Part shown: one piece after another, positions 53,900 to 63,910 of the stretch | Position numbering within the stretch: the stretch's first letter is position 1 | How the letters are laid out: the number at the start of each line of letters is the position of its first letter | Assembly (NCBI GenBank): GCA_002733995.1 | Contig: NVXR01000004.1 | Location: forward strand, 1 to 64,000 | Source: Desulfotalea sp. | GTDB lineage: Bacteria > Desulfobacterota > Desulfobulbia > Desulfobulbales > Desulfocapsaceae | Reading direction: 5' to 3' | DNA length: 64,000 nucleotides | Made by a program: the position numbers and the translations under genes | Notes under the pieces: generated by a model | Told to the model about the DNA's origin: nothing | Databases searched by the model: none | What the model saw: the letters and a program-made list of their open reading frames with translations, nothing else

Positions 53900-55527
53900 T
53901 GAACTGTGCTGACAATATCGCAAAAACATTTGTGAGGGCCGCAACGGCAAATGGCGGCAAAATAGCAATCATAGAGGCCCGGACGAATCGTTCAATAACA
54001 TTTAGTGAGTTAAATGCCAGAGCTGATAATTTTGCCCACTATTTCTCTAGCCAAGGTGTTTGCCCTCGGGAAACGGTAATTTTGATGGTGACACCATCCA
54101 TAGAATTTATCTGCTTAACCCTCGCCTTGTTTAAACTTGGAACCCCGGTTGTTCTCATTGATCCAGGGATGGGATTTAAAAATTTATTACAATGCATTGC
54201 AAGGGTAGAACCTCAGTACCTTGTCGGTATTCCAAAGGCACTGCTGTTTTCTAAGATTTTCCCCAAACCGTTCAAATCTGTAAGGAAGAGGTTTTGTTGC
54301 GGAAACTCTCTTTGCTTGTTAGGGCGCAATATCTACAATATAGACAACAAACCTAAGGGAGCACGTGAAGTACACGTCCCCCTTGAAAATGATCTTGCTG
54401 CAATTATTTTTACCACCGGTTCAACAGGGCCTCCCAAGGGCGTACGCTATGAACATTCTGTTTTCAGTGCCCAGTTGCAGCAGATTGAATCCTATTACAA
54501 GATAGGAGAAAACGATATAGATCAACCGGCATTTCCACTTTTTGCACTCTTCTCAACAGCTCTTGGGGCCTGCGCAATCATTCCTGACATGGATCCGACA
54601 AAACCCGCCCAGGTAAATCCACAAAAGTTTGTTGCTTCTATCTTGGCCCATAAGGTCAGCTATTCCTTTGGTTCACCCGCTATTTGGAGAGTTGTCAGTA
54701 AATATTGCATTGAAAATAATATTACCCTCCCGTCCCTGTCAAAAGTGTTGATGGCAGGTGCCCCTGTACCGTACGATATCCTTATGAATATGGCTAAAAT
54801 ATTGCCTGAGCATGGTCGGGTTTTCACCCCATATGGAGCCACCGAAAGTCTACCAATCGCCTCTATTGACAGTTCAGAAATAGTAGCTGAAACAATGGAA
54901 TTGAGTCGAATCGGCAAGGGAACGTGTGTGGGAAAAAGTCTACCTGGGATTGATATTAAAATAATAAAACTCTCGGATGAAATCATTGAAGAGATAGGAG
55001 ATTGTAGCTTTTTAGATCCACGGGATATTGGTGAAATCATTGTCAGGGGAGGCGTTGTTACCAAAGGATATATGAACAATGAACACGAAACCCGCCTTGC
55101 TAAAATCAAGGATGGCAGTACCTTCTGGCATAGAATGGGTGATGTTGGTTATATGGATGATAACAATAGGGTGTGGTTTTGTGGGAGAAGAGGCCATAGG
55201 GTAGTTACAGCCACAGAGACCTATTACACAATACCTTGTGAAGCTATCGTCAATGAGCATCCGGACGTCTATCGATCGGCACTTGTGGCTACGACAACTC
55301 CGGAGGGAGTGGTGCAGCCGGTATTAATTTTAGAACCTGTTGCCGGTTTTAAAGGAGACGAGAAAATATTGCTTGCTGAAGCAAAGGCTTTAGCTGCCAA
55401 GAGTGGTCTAACCGAGGCTATTCAACACTTTCTCATTCATACTAGCTTTCCGGTGGATATCCGCCACAATGCAAAAATATTTAGGGAAAAACTCAGCGTA
55501 TGGGCACAGAAAAAGATGTATCCTTAG
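53899..55527 (+). CDS. oleC: OleC-like beta-lactone synthetase (AMP-binding)
   Basis: A 542-aa adenylate-forming enzyme. The P-loop IFTTGSTGPPKGVRYEHS is near residue 170; FTPYGATESLPIASID is the A5-like motif; RMGDVGYMDDNNRVWFCGRR is the hinge/A8 region. The early VVLIDPGMGFKNLLQCI is typical of OleC. It converts the beta-hydroxy acid made by OleA/OleD to a beta-lactone. ATG 53899 overlaps the oleB stop (TGATG). The 3' end overlaps oleD by 28 nt. Confidence 0.87.
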   Translation: MNCADNIAKTFVRAATANGGKIAIIEARTNRSITFSELNARADNFAHYFSSQGVCPRETVILMVTPSIEFICLTLALFKLGTPVVLIDPGMGFKNLLQCIARVEPQYLVGIPKALLFSKIFPKPFKSVRKRFCCGNSLCLLGRNIYNIDNKPKGAREVHVPLENDLAAIIFTTGSTGPPKGVRYEHSVFSAQLQQIESYYKIGENDIDQPAFPLFALFSTALGACAIIPDMDPTKPAQVNPQKFVASILAHKVSYSFGSPAIWRVVSKYCIENNITLPSLSKVLMAGAPVPYDILMNMAKILPEHGRVFTPYGATESLPIASIDSSEIVAETMELSRIGKGTCVGKSLPGIDIKIIKLSDEIIEEIGDCSFLDPRDIGEIIVRGGVVTKGYMNNEHETRLAKIKDGSTFWHRMGDVGYMDDNNRVWFCGRRGHRVVTATETYYTIPCEAIVNEHPDVYRSALVATTTPEGVVQPVLILEPVAGFKGDEKILLAEAKALAAKSGLTEAIQHFLIHTSFPVDIRHNAKIFREKLSVWAQKKMYP

Positions 55528-56522
55528 GATTTAAGACAGCTCTTGTTACCGGTGGCGGAGGTTTTGTCGGTAAGGCTGTGGTCAAACAACTGCTGGGGCA
55601 TGGTGTTAAGGTCCGGGTTGTTGGCAGAAACAGATATACAGATCTAGAATCTTTGGGGGTTAGCTGTTTTATCGGTGATCTCGCAGACTTGGATTTTATA
55701 TATCAGGCCTGCAATGGTGTTGATGTTGTCTTTCATGTTGCCGCCCTTGCTGGCATATGGGGACCCTGGGGAGATTATTACCGAACAAATGTGCTAGGTA
55801 CTGAAAACATTGTTACAGCATGTAACCTTAACAATGTGCAGGCCCTTGTGTATACCTCAACCCCTTCTGTGGTCTTTGATCGAAAAGATATAGATGGAGG
55901 CAATGAATCCTTGGACTACGCCTCTACATTTCTCTGTTCATACGCCAGATCTAAAGTTACTGCAGAAAAACATGTTTTACATAATATTTCTACACCAAGT
56001 TGCGCATTGCGACCTCATCTAATCTGGGGTCCATCAGACCCACATCTACTACCACGTCTTTTACAGGCTGGTAAAAAAAAGCAACTTAAGATGGTAGGGG
56101 GCGGGACCAATCTCGTCGATATTTCTTACATTGATAATGTGGCGCATGCCCATCTGCTTGCAGCCCAAAACCTGACCGCTACAAAAACGGCAGCGGGCCA
56201 GGCATATTTCATAAGCCAGGGAGAACCTGTTAATTTATGGGATTGGATTAACGAGCTTTTTGAGATGATGGGAGTCGACAGAATCACAAAAAGTATTTCC
56301 TATAGTGCGGCCTATAAAGTTGGTGCCACCCTAGAGTGTCTATACAAGATAACTGGCAAGAAGGGTGAACCGAGAATGACACGTTTTCTTGCAGAGCAGC
56401 TTGCCAAGTCGCATTATTTCTCATGCGACAAAGCGGTTAAGGATCTTGGCTATCATCCTGTTACCTCGACCAAAGAAGGCCTACAAAGAACCGTTGATTG
56501 GCTAAAATCACAAGGCTATTAA
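55500..56522 (+). CDS. oleD: OleD-like NAD(P)-dependent 2-alkyl-3-ketoacid reductase
   Basis: A 340-aa extended SDR of the 3beta-HSD type. Rossmann loop TALVTGGGGFVGKAVVKQL near residue 13, VVFHVAALAGIWGPW near 73, catalytic SYARSKVTAEK near 150, and LRPHLIWGPSDPHLLPRLL. In the Ole pathway OleD reduces the 2-alkyl-3-ketoacid made by OleA. Gene order oleB-oleC-oleD with overlaps indicates one operon. OleA, the thiolase that starts the pathway, is not in this window. Confidence 0.87.
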   Translation: MGTEKDVSLGFKTALVTGGGGFVGKAVVKQLLGHGVKVRVVGRNRYTDLESLGVSCFIGDLADLDFIYQACNGVDVVFHVAALAGIWGPWGDYYRTNVLGTENIVTACNLNNVQALVYTSTPSVVFDRKDIDGGNESLDYASTFLCSYARSKVTAEKHVLHNISTPSCALRPHLIWGPSDPHLLPRLLQAGKKKQLKMVGGGTNLVDISYIDNVAHAHLLAAQNLTATKTAAGQAYFISQGEPVNLWDWINELFEMMGVDRITKSISYSAAYKVGATLECLYKITGKKGEPRMTRFLAEQLAKSHYFSCDKAVKDLGYHPVTSTKEGLQRTVDWLKSQGY

Positions 56523-56555
56523 TACCGTCATGCCAACAACCCCAGACAAGAAGAC

Positions 56556-58019
56556 ATGCTAAAAACAAGAACCGATGCAAGCACCTCCCTGAGGGGCCAT
56601 CTTCCGCTTAGCAGAGGGCGGTGGGGCAAACAAATATGTTCCGCCCTTATAGCGGTCTATTTTGCTATTTTTTCCGTAGTACCGGCCTACAGTTTTAATA
56701 TTGGAGAGGAACGTGAAATTGGCGAAAAGCTTCTCTACTCCGTCCGCTCAAACTTTAATCTGATAGATGACCCGGATATTACCGAATATATCAGTCGAAT
56801 CGGTGAAAGTGTTATCGGTGTAGCGGGGATACAGTACTTTGACTATCATTTCTTTATAATAGACAGCAAAGAATTTAATGCATTTGCCGCCCCATCTGGC
56901 CTTATTTTCTTTTATTCTGGTCTAATCGAGTCGATGAACAGTGAGGATGAGTTTGTTTCAGTTATCGCCCATGAGATAGGCCACATTGTTAAGCGTCACC
57001 TCGCCGCACGGCTAGAGAAAAGTAAGTATAGTACCATGGCGACTCTGGGACTGGCCCTTGCTGCAGTGGCCTTTGGTGGTGCCGTTGCTCCAGTGCTATT
57101 AACGGGTGCTCTTGCTACAGGTCAGAGTTTCAACCTCCATTTTAGTCGGCAAAATGAGGCGGAAGCAGACCTTTTAGCGTATTCCTGGATGAAGAAGCTA
57201 CACAGAGATACACAGGGACAGGTTCGAATGCTCAAGTCCATGCGCCGTATCGCTCGATACAGAAGTGATGCTCTTCCCCAGTATCTTTTGACCCACCCAA
57301 ATCCAGAGGCTAGACTTGATACAATAGAGTCTTTCATTGAAATTGACAAAAAGAAATATAAGGCTGATTTGGCCAGTAGTGATGATTTTGACTTCCTCAG
57401 ATTTAAATACCGCATACTCGCTCAATCAGTGTCGAGCTCTTCTTTCAGAGCGCGCTTGGCAAGTATTCTTGCCAATAATAAAAGCTCACAACTGCAAAGA
57501 GACATGGCCAATTATGGCATGGCACAGCTCGCAAGAAGTGAAAAGAATTTCAGCTACGCTAAATCCTTGCTCAATGATGTCATCGAGAAATACCCCCATA
57601 AGTTAAACCTTATTGTAGATAAGGGTGTTCTTGAATATGAGGCTGGCGAATATGATATTTCGGAGTCATTGCTGCGGGGGGCTATAAATAAAAATCGTCA
57701 CGATATGTATGCCATCTACACCTTGGGACTATTGTTGCAAAGAACGGGACGACTCGGTGAGGCGATACAACAGTTTAAAAGAGTGGAAGGTGCAATCCCA
57801 CAGTATGCCGATGTCTATTTTGCTTTAGGCCAGATATATGCGCGTCAAAACATGGGCGGTCTCGCACAACTGTACCTCGGTAAGTTTAATCTCTACTCGG
57901 GGAAATTAGAACTGGCGAGGCATAATTTTTTAGCGGTAACAAGAGATACCTCTGTTAACGAAAAGGACAAACTGGAGGCAAAAACGCTTCTTCAACGAAT
58001 TAAAAAATTAAAGGCCTAA
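56556..58019 (+). CDS. M48 family metalloprotease with TPR repeats (BepA-like)
   Basis: A 487-aa predicted periplasmic protein. A basic N-terminus and hydrophobic segment at ~28-46 end with PAYS, a signal peptide. The zinc site HEIGH is at 139-143 (SVIAHEIGHIVKRHLAA) and the third ligand region is SRQNEAEADLLAYSWM. Residues ~330-485 form TPR-like helix pairs (YAIYTLGLLLQRTGRLGEAI and ADVYFALGQIYARQNMGGLA). BepA (YfgC) in E. coli has this layout and helps LptD and other outer-membrane protein assembly. It lies 33 bp after oleD and may be in the same transcript. Confidence 0.85.
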   Translation: MLKTRTDASTSLRGHLPLSRGRWGKQICSALIAVYFAIFSVVPAYSFNIGEEREIGEKLLYSVRSNFNLIDDPDITEYISRIGESVIGVAGIQYFDYHFFIIDSKEFNAFAAPSGLIFFYSGLIESMNSEDEFVSVIAHEIGHIVKRHLAARLEKSKYSTMATLGLALAAVAFGGAVAPVLLTGALATGQSFNLHFSRQNEAEADLLAYSWMKKLHRDTQGQVRMLKSMRRIARYRSDALPQYLLTHPNPEARLDTIESFIEIDKKKYKADLASSDDFDFLRFKYRILAQSVSSSSFRARLASILANNKSSQLQRDMANYGMAQLARSEKNFSYAKSLLNDVIEKYPHKLNLIVDKGVLEYEAGEYDISESLLRGAINKNRHDMYAIYTLGLLLQRTGRLGEAIQQFKRVEGAIPQYADVYFALGQIYARQNMGGLAQLYLGKFNLYSGKLELARHNFLAVTRDTSVNEKDKLEAKTLLQRIKKLKA

Positions 58020-58097
58020 GAAACTTTTTGCCAAGGGTTAGCAGACGGAAAGGCCCACAAGGCATTTGTGTATGCACCCAAGACGGACATCTGCCGC

Positions 58098-59036
58098 CTA
58101 TGAGTCTAAATCATAACTGCAAAGAAGTACTTTAATTGCATCGGCATCCACCGCAGCAAATATTTTCTTTCTGAATTGGGCAGCACCCTTAAGTCCTTTA
58201 AAATAACGACTGATGTGATTCTTGATATAGCCGAGAACACGGTCGGCGGGTAGATGCTTTTGCATTAAAACCAGATGTTTGCATGCCCCATCCATTATTT
58301 TCCTGTAATCATCTGGTCGACCATCTTTACTAAAAACCCATGGATTCCCAAGGGCACCTCTACCGATCATTACCCCGTGACAACCGGTTTCTTCCATCAG
58401 TTTATAGCCTTCTTCAAGGGAAAGTATATCTCCGTTGCCAATAACAGGTATGTTCACGTTATCCGCAACATCCTTAATAACAGAAGGGGTAATGACCCCC
58501 GAGAAACCCTGGGCCCATGTTCTCGCATGAACTGTAACAGCACTGGCTCCGGCTCCTTCTGCCATTTTTGCAAATTCCACCGCAGTAATATGTTCCTGGT
58601 CTTTACCGCTTCGAAACTTTACGGTAACGGGCAGACTTACCCGAGAAACAACTTTTGTAATTATTTCCTCAGCTATTTTAGGGGTTGTCATAAGAGCAGA
58701 TCCCGCACCCCGCTTGGTAACTTTGCGTACAGGGCAACCCATATTTATATCGATAAGGGCGGGCTTAAGGGAGGCCATAATCTCTGCCGCATCAGCCATA
58801 ATATCGGGATCTGCACCAAAGAGTTGAAAAGAAACGGGTTGTTCTTCGGCAACGGACTTAAGCATCTTGAGAGTGTTACTTTGCTGATAGACAAGACCAT
58901 GGCAGCTGATCATCTCTGATACGGTAAGCCCTGCGCCGAAACTCTTACAAAGAAGACGAAAGGGCAGGTCTGTATAGCCAGCGAGTGGAGCTAGTATAAA
59001 TGGATTGTCGAATTTGTGGGGACCAATATAAAGCAT
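58098..59036 (-). CDS. dusB: tRNA-dihydrouridine synthase DusB
   Basis: A 312-aa FMN enzyme. ILAPLAGYTDLPFRLLCKSF near residue 15, SFQLFGADPDIMADAA, catalytic DINMGCPVRKVTKRGAGSAL (the Cys donates the proton), VTVKFRSG, VHARTWAQGFSG and VIGNGDILS with MIGRGALGNPWVF. It reduces uridines in tRNA. There is no SD before the ATG and a strong terminator hairpin stands 15-60 nt upstream, an unusual layout (see findings). Confidence 0.9.
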   Translation of the reverse strand: MLYIGPHKFDNPFILAPLAGYTDLPFRLLCKSFGAGLTVSEMISCHGLVYQQSNTLKMLKSVAEEQPVSFQLFGADPDIMADAAEIMASLKPALIDINMGCPVRKVTKRGAGSALMTTPKIAEEIITKVVSRVSLPVTVKFRSGKDQEHITAVEFAKMAEGAGASAVTVHARTWAQGFSGVITPSVIKDVADNVNIPVIGNGDILSLEEGYKLMEETGCHGVMIGRGALGNPWVFSKDGRPDDYRKIMDGACKHLVLMQKHLPADRVLGYIKNHISRYFKGLKGAAQFRKKIFAAVDADAIKVLLCSYDLDS

Positions 59037-59050
59037 GACGTTCTAGTAGT

Positions 59051-59095
59051 GAAAAAAACGCCGTTTTATTCTAATAAGTAGCAATAAAACGGCGT
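59051..59095 (-). terminator. Strong terminator directly upstream of dusB
   Basis: On the minus strand, ACGCCGTTTTATT and AATAAAACGGCGT (59058-59070, 59083-59095) form a perfect 13-bp stem with a 12-nt loop, followed by a run of seven T (59051-59057 region). It should end the lptE/leuS transcript, yet it lies only 15 nt before the dusB start codon. Confidence 0.75.
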
Positions 59096-59181
59096 AAAAA
59101 AGTAGTAATTTATCTACGATAAATAAGAAAACTGCGGCAAATTTACTAACAAGTATGGACCGAACTTGGGTGAACAAGGAG

Positions 59182-59213
59182 ATTTTGTATATCTCCGAAA
59201 AGATATACAAAAT
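59182..59213. repeat. Perfect 13-bp hairpin between lptE and dusB
   Basis: ATTTTGTATATCT (59182-59194) and AGATATACAAAAT (59201-59213) are exact reverse complements with loop CCGAAA. No T-run on the minus side, so it may be an RNA processing or stability element in the lptE 3' UTR. Confidence 0.55.
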
Positions 59214-59268
59214 AATTGTACCTTGCCAAGCGCATAGCCAAAATCGAAACCATATTCATGGGAAGAAG

Positions 59269-59790
59269 CTAAATCTGCGGCAGAAGGGATACCGTTCTCT
59301 GGTATATCTTCTGGGAGAGATCTTCGATTATTTCGTCGAGGGCGTCACTTTCATGGTCGGAGTTGGTACTAGAACTGGTTGTTACCAGGTATTCTTCCGT
59401 CCATATCTCAGTAGGAACCTCAAGTAATATTCTGTTGGTGGCAATTTCTTTTAAAATATAGCGAACCTTTAGTCTTACTTTAACCTCGGTGGCAATATTG
59501 TTTGTACCATAGGACAAACTTGGTAGTTCTATGGATACAATCTCACCTGCCAGAATAAGATCCGCTCCAGCTTTATTGCGAACCGTGGTGAGTGACCCTG
59601 ATTTTTGAAACCAATTGGTTAAAGATCTATATATTTTGGCATCAAGTCCCAGCTCGCTGGTCCTATTCTTCCATTCCGTCGCATATATTACTTTAGATGG
59701 GCCATTATAAATATTAGGATTCTTATAACCGCAACTGGCTACAAGAATGAGGAACAGCATGATTGTTACATTTCTCAAAACTGTCTTCAT
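59269..59790 (-). CDS. lptE: LPS-assembly lipoprotein LptE
   Basis: A 173-aa lipoprotein: leader MKTVLRNVTIMLFLILVASC with lipidation C20. The mature part has GYKNPNIYNG near its start, then NRTSELGLDAKIYRSLTNWF and ADLILAGEIVSIELPSLSYG, then VKVRLKVRYILKE, the LptE pattern. LptE partners LptD to insert LPS in the outer membrane. It lies ~90 bp downstream of leuS, the usual neighbour of lptE in proteobacteria. Confidence 0.85.
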   Translation of the reverse strand: MKTVLRNVTIMLFLILVASCGYKNPNIYNGPSKVIYATEWKNRTSELGLDAKIYRSLTNWFQKSGSLTTVRNKAGADLILAGEIVSIELPSLSYGTNNIATEVKVRLKVRYILKEIATNRILLEVPTEIWTEEYLVTTSSSTNSDHESDALDEIIEDLSQKIYQRTVSLLPQI

Positions 59791-59880
59791 TTTTTATCTC
59801 CTGTGATTGTAATCGGTTGTATACATAATTCCGACTCGTTATCGTCCAACTTCGTTGTAGTTATTTCGGCTTGTTTACGC

Positions 59881-62373
59881 TCAAATAACAATATTAACAA
59901 GTTTCTTTTGGATAACAATAGTCTTTTTGATAGGCTTTGAATCAATGAACTTTAAAGTAATTTCGTCGGTCAATGCCATTTCTTCAATTTCATCATTGGT
60001 AATATCGGCTGGAACTTCAAGCCGTGAACGGACCTTACCGTTCACCTGAATAACAATGGTGAGAAGATCCTCTTTTACGGCTTCCTGATCAAAGGTAGGC
60101 CACGGCTGCTCTTCTAGGTCACTGGTATTGCCACTTACAAGCCACATCTCAGACGCAAAATGTGGAACCATTGGTGAGAGCAGTCTAATTAATACAGTTA
60201 TTGCTTCTTTGACAACGGTGGCTTCGAGTTGTGCCTTTTTATCATTAGAGACAGCAGCAGAGACAACATTGAAGAGTTCCATCATTGAACTGATAGCAGT
60301 ATTAAAATGAAAATTAAGTTCAATATTCTCTGTAACACGCTTTATAGTCTGATGGGTCTTCCTATGGAGCGCCCGGCCAGCATCTGTAAGATCGTCAGCT
60401 ACTTGTTCTGTAGATTGAAGTTGTTGCTTACAGCTTATAATCAATCGATAGACGCGATTTAAAAATCTGGACGATCCCTCAACACCTTTTGAGCTCCATT
60501 CGAGATCTCTTTCTGGCGGGGCAGCAAAGAGGCTGAAAAGTCGAACGGTGTCGGCTCCAAACTCTTGAATCAGATCATTTGGGTCTACGACATTACCTTT
60601 AGATTTGGACATCTTAGAACCATCTTTAATAACCATCCCCTGGGTTAGCAGGTTTTTGAACGGCTCATCAACAGTCAGATGTCCAAGGTCACGCAGCACC
60701 TTAGTAAAAAATCTGGAGTAAAGTAGGTGAAGAATAGCATGTTCCACACCACCAATATACTGATCTACTGGCAACCAGTAGGATGCGCCATTCTTTTCAA
60801 GGGGTGCATCTTCACATCGAGGTGTGGTAAATCGCGCAAAATACCACGATGATTCCATGAATGTATCCATTGTATCGGTCTCTCTTTTCGCAGGACCGTT
60901 ACAGGTAGGACAGGTGGTATTGATAAAGTCTTCCCGCTGATGGAGGGGAGCGCAGGTCGTTGCACCATCCTCATCTTTTGGAAGGGTGACAGGGAGCTGA
61001 GCATCGGGAACGGGCACAATTCCACAGGAGTCACAATGAATCATTGGAATAGGTGCACCCCAATAGCGTTGTCTGGAGATCCCCCAGTCACGTAGCCTGT
61101 AGGTTACAAGATCCGCACCAAATTTGTTCTTTGTGGCATATTCGATAATTGTCTTCTGTGATTCAAGGGAAGCCATACCAGTGAACTCGCCGGAATTTAT
61201 AAGAAAACCGGGCTCGGTACACGCTTCTGTCATATTCTCTGCAGAGAGGTCTGAACCTTTAGGAATAACCACCGGTGTTATTGGCAAATTATATTTTTTG
61301 GCAAAGTCATAATCTCTCTGATCATGCGCAGGAACGGCCATAACAGCGCCTGTACCGTATTCCATGAGAACAAAATTTGCCACATAGACAGGTATCTTGT
61401 CACCGTTGAAAGGGTTAATGCAATATTTACCAGTGAAAATACCTTTTTTCTCGGGATCTTCGTTTATGGCTTGGCGTTGCTTCTCTGTTATGATCTCTTT
61501 AATAAAGGTACGCACCTCAGACTCGATATCAGTACCTGAAATAAGACTGTCAATCAGAGGATGTTCCGGCGCAAGAGACATAAAAGTGACACCAAAGATA
61601 GTGTCAGGTCTGGTGGTAAAAATGGAAATTGATTCTTTTGTTCCATCCACTGCAAAATCACAGGTGAGTCCCGTTGATTTGCCAATCCAGTTGCGCTGCA
61701 TCGTCAATACTTTTTCTGGCCAACCGGTTAACTTGTCGAGATCTGTAAGCAGTTCTTCGGCATAATCGGTGATTTTAAAAAACCAGCCATTCATCTTTCT
61801 TGGGGTAACGGGTTGATCGCATCGCCAACAAGCGCCATCAATTACTTGTTCATTTGCTAGTACTGTTTTACAGTCTTCGCACCAATTGACAGTCGTGATC
61901 TTTTCGTAAACAATACCTTTATTATACATCTCAATGAAAAGCCTTTGTTCCCATTGGTAGTATTTAGGGTTACAGGTGGCTATTTCGCGACTCCAATCAT
62001 AAGATAGGCCAAGTTGCTGGAGTTGCTTGCGCATGTAATCTATATTTGAATAGGTCCACGTTGCAGGATGGGTATTGTTTTTTTGGGCAGCATTCTCGGC
62101 GGGAAGACCAAAGGCATCCCAGCCCATAGGATGAAGTACATTAAACCCCTGCATCCTCTTGTATCTCGCTACGACATCACCAATGGAATAATTACGCACA
62201 TGACCCATGTGGATACGACCGGAAGGGTAGGGAAACATTTCAAGGACGTAGTATTTTTCTTTGGTATCGTCCTCAACAACCTTGTATGTCTCATTACGTT
62301 CCCATATCTCTTGCCATTTTTTCTCAATGGACAAAAAATCGTATTTTTTACTTTCACCACTTTCATTGGTCAT
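59881..62373 (-). CDS. leuS: Leucyl-tRNA synthetase
   Basis: An 830-aa class I synthetase. HIGH motif in [18 protein letters not shown] near residue 49, the CP1 editing domain with [20 protein letters not shown], the [19 protein letters not shown] region, and KMSKS in [18 protein letters not shown]. The zinc-like pairs in CEDCK and CWRC are present. C-terminal anticodon and LSU domains are complete (ending [18 protein letters not shown]...). SD AAGG precedes ATG. Confidence 0.95.
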   Translation of the reverse strand: MTNESGESKKYDFLSIEKKWQEIWERNETYKVVEDDTKEKYYVLEMFPYPSGRIHMGHVRNYSIGDVVARYKRMQGFNVLHPMGWDAFGLPAENAAQKNNTHPATWTYSNIDYMRKQLQQLGLSYDWSREIATCNPKYYQWEQRLFIEMYNKGIVYEKITTVNWCEDCKTVLANEQVIDGACWRCDQPVTPRKMNGWFFKITDYAEELLTDLDKLTGWPEKVLTMQRNWIGKSTGLTCDFAVDGTKESISIFTTRPDTIFGVTFMSLAPEHPLIDSLISGTDIESEVRTFIKEIITEKQRQAINEDPEKKGIFTGKYCINPFNGDKIPVYVANFVLMEYGTGAVMAVPAHDQRDYDFAKKYNLPITPVVIPKGSDLSAENMTEACTEPGFLINSGEFTGMASLESQKTIIEYATKNKFGADLVTYRLRDWGISRQRYWGAPIPMIHCDSCGIVPVPDAQLPVTLPKDEDGATTCAPLHQREDFINTTCPTCNGPAKRETDTMDTFMESSWYFARFTTPRCEDAPLEKNGASYWLPVDQYIGGVEHAILHLLYSRFFTKVLRDLGHLTVDEPFKNLLTQGMVIKDGSKMSKSKGNVVDPNDLIQEFGADTVRLFSLFAAPPERDLEWSSKGVEGSSRFLNRVYRLIISCKQQLQSTEQVADDLTDAGRALHRKTHQTIKRVTENIELNFHFNTAISSMMELFNVVSAAVSNDKKAQLEATVVKEAITVLIRLLSPMVPHFASEMWLVSGNTSDLEEQPWPTFDQEAVKEDLLTIVIQVNGKVRSRLEVPADITNDEIEEMALTDEITLKFIDSKPIKKTIVIQKKLVNIVI

Positions 62374-62457
62374 AATTCGCCTTTCTTTAGATCTTGGTCT
62401 ACGTTATCTCTCAATATTTAGAGAATGTCAGTTACCTTTTATGGATATAAAACCCGT

Positions 62458-63843
62458 CTAGCCAAACTCTTCATTATCATCCATTTCACTGATATTTTCA
62501 AACATAGTGAATTCTTTTATGAAGGCGAGCTTGGCCATGCCTGTGGGACCATTTCTCTGTTTTCCAATGATAATCTCAGCAATGCCTCGCTCAGGATTAT
62601 CCTCTGCTTTGTTATACACTTCGTCGCGGTAAATAAAACAAATAACATCCGCATCTTGCTCAATGGCGCCTGATTCACGCAGATCTGACATCATCGGTCG
62701 TTTATCGGTTCTACTCTCAAGTCCACGGTTGAGCTGGGAAAGAGCAACGACAGGGATCTTATGTTCTTTAGCCAGGGCTTTTAAAGAACGGGAAATTTCA
62801 CTGATTTCCTGGGTTCGGTTTTCGGTGTTTCGCCCTTGCATAAGTTGCAAATAATCGATCACAACCAGGCCTATATCGTGCTGTGCGGCAAGACGTCTCA
62901 TCTTGGCCCTCATTTCAAGCACAGATATAGAAGGGGTGTCGTCGATAAATATAGGTGCTTCAGAGAGCATACCAACAGCACGGGTAAGCTTCGGCCAGTC
63001 TTCGTTGTGCAGCTTTCCTGTGCGGATACGTTGGGAATCTATGCGGCCAGCTGAGCTTAACAGACGCATAACAAGTTGTTCTTTAGACATCTCAAGACTA
63101 AATACTGCCACGCCTATTTTCTCTACGATTGCGGCGTGCTGGGCAATATTCATTGCAAATGATGTCTTACCCATGGAGGGTCTGGCGGCCACAATAATGA
63201 GGTCGGATGGCTGAAGGCCGGCGGTCATCTTGTCAATCTGGTTATATCCAGTAGGGACACCGGTGATAAACTCTTTGCGTTTGTAAAGCTGTTCTACTGT
63301 CGCAAAGGCAGCCGGAACGATTGATTTAATGTGGGTAAATTGGCCTTCACCCTTAGAACCGGCAATATCAAAGATAGCCTGCTCTGCTTCATCGACCAGG
63401 ATGTCTATGTCATTCTGCTTCTCATAACATCTTGTTGCAATATCGGTATTGACCCTGATCAGACGACGGAGAATGGATTTTTCCCGTATAATTTTAGCGT
63501 AACTTACAATATTGGCAGTCACCGGAACAATGGAGGTTAAACTGGCAAGATAGGCGGGGCCACCAATTTTATCGATTTGATTGGTATTGGACAGCAGGTT
63601 TGAGACCGTAAGCAAATCTTGAGGTTCGTTCTTTTCAAAAAGATCAACCATGCTCTCGTAGATAATCTTATGACTATCCTTATAAAAATCACTGGGCTTA
63701 ATTAACTCAAGGACAGTACCAAAGAGATCAGCTTTAAGGAGGATAGAGCCTAATACAGCCTGCTCTGCCTCGGTATTTTGAGGTGGGATACGGGTGGCAA
63801 TGTGAGAACCACCAAATTCACTAGGCATGGAATTATCAATCAT
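62458..63843 (-). CDS. dnaB: Replicative DNA helicase DnaB
   Basis: A ~461-aa helicase. The N-terminal domain starts RIPPQNTEAEQAVLGSILLK, and the RecA-like core has Walker A VAARPSMGKTSFAMNIAQHA, SLEMSKEQLVMRLLSSAG, VVIDYLQLMQGRN, and the arginine finger region SRSLKALAKEHKIPVVALSQ. C-terminal DLRESGAIEQDADVICFIYR is complete. It unwinds DNA at the fork. The frame opens at TTG 63867, but ATG 63843 or ATG 63828 are more natural starts; no clear SD for any. It is upstream of leuS on the same strand. Confidence 0.94.
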   Translation of the reverse strand: MIDNSMPSEFGGSHIATRIPPQNTEAEQAVLGSILLKADLFGTVLELIKPSDFYKDSHKIIYESMVDLFEKNEPQDLLTVSNLLSNTNQIDKIGGPAYLASLTSIVPVTANIVSYAKIIREKSILRRLIRVNTDIATRCYEKQNDIDILVDEAEQAIFDIAGSKGEGQFTHIKSIVPAAFATVEQLYKRKEFITGVPTGYNQIDKMTAGLQPSDLIIVAARPSMGKTSFAMNIAQHAAIVEKIGVAVFSLEMSKEQLVMRLLSSAGRIDSQRIRTGKLHNEDWPKLTRAVGMLSEAPIFIDDTPSISVLEMRAKMRRLAAQHDIGLVVIDYLQLMQGRNTENRTQEISEISRSLKALAKEHKIPVVALSQLNRGLESRTDKRPMMSDLRESGAIEQDADVICFIYRDEVYNKAEDNPERGIAEIIIGKQRNGPTGMAKLAFIKEFTMFENISEMDDNEEFG

Positions 63844-63910
63844 ATTAGGCCAAGCTGGAAACAACAAATAGAATATTAACGATTAGTACCTTGCTCCTGC
63901 AAGCCTGACT

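Noticed and set aside
59155..59427. 90-codon plus-strand ORF starting MDRTWVNKE
   Set aside because: It is antisense to lptE and crosses a hairpin; lptE is the real gene.
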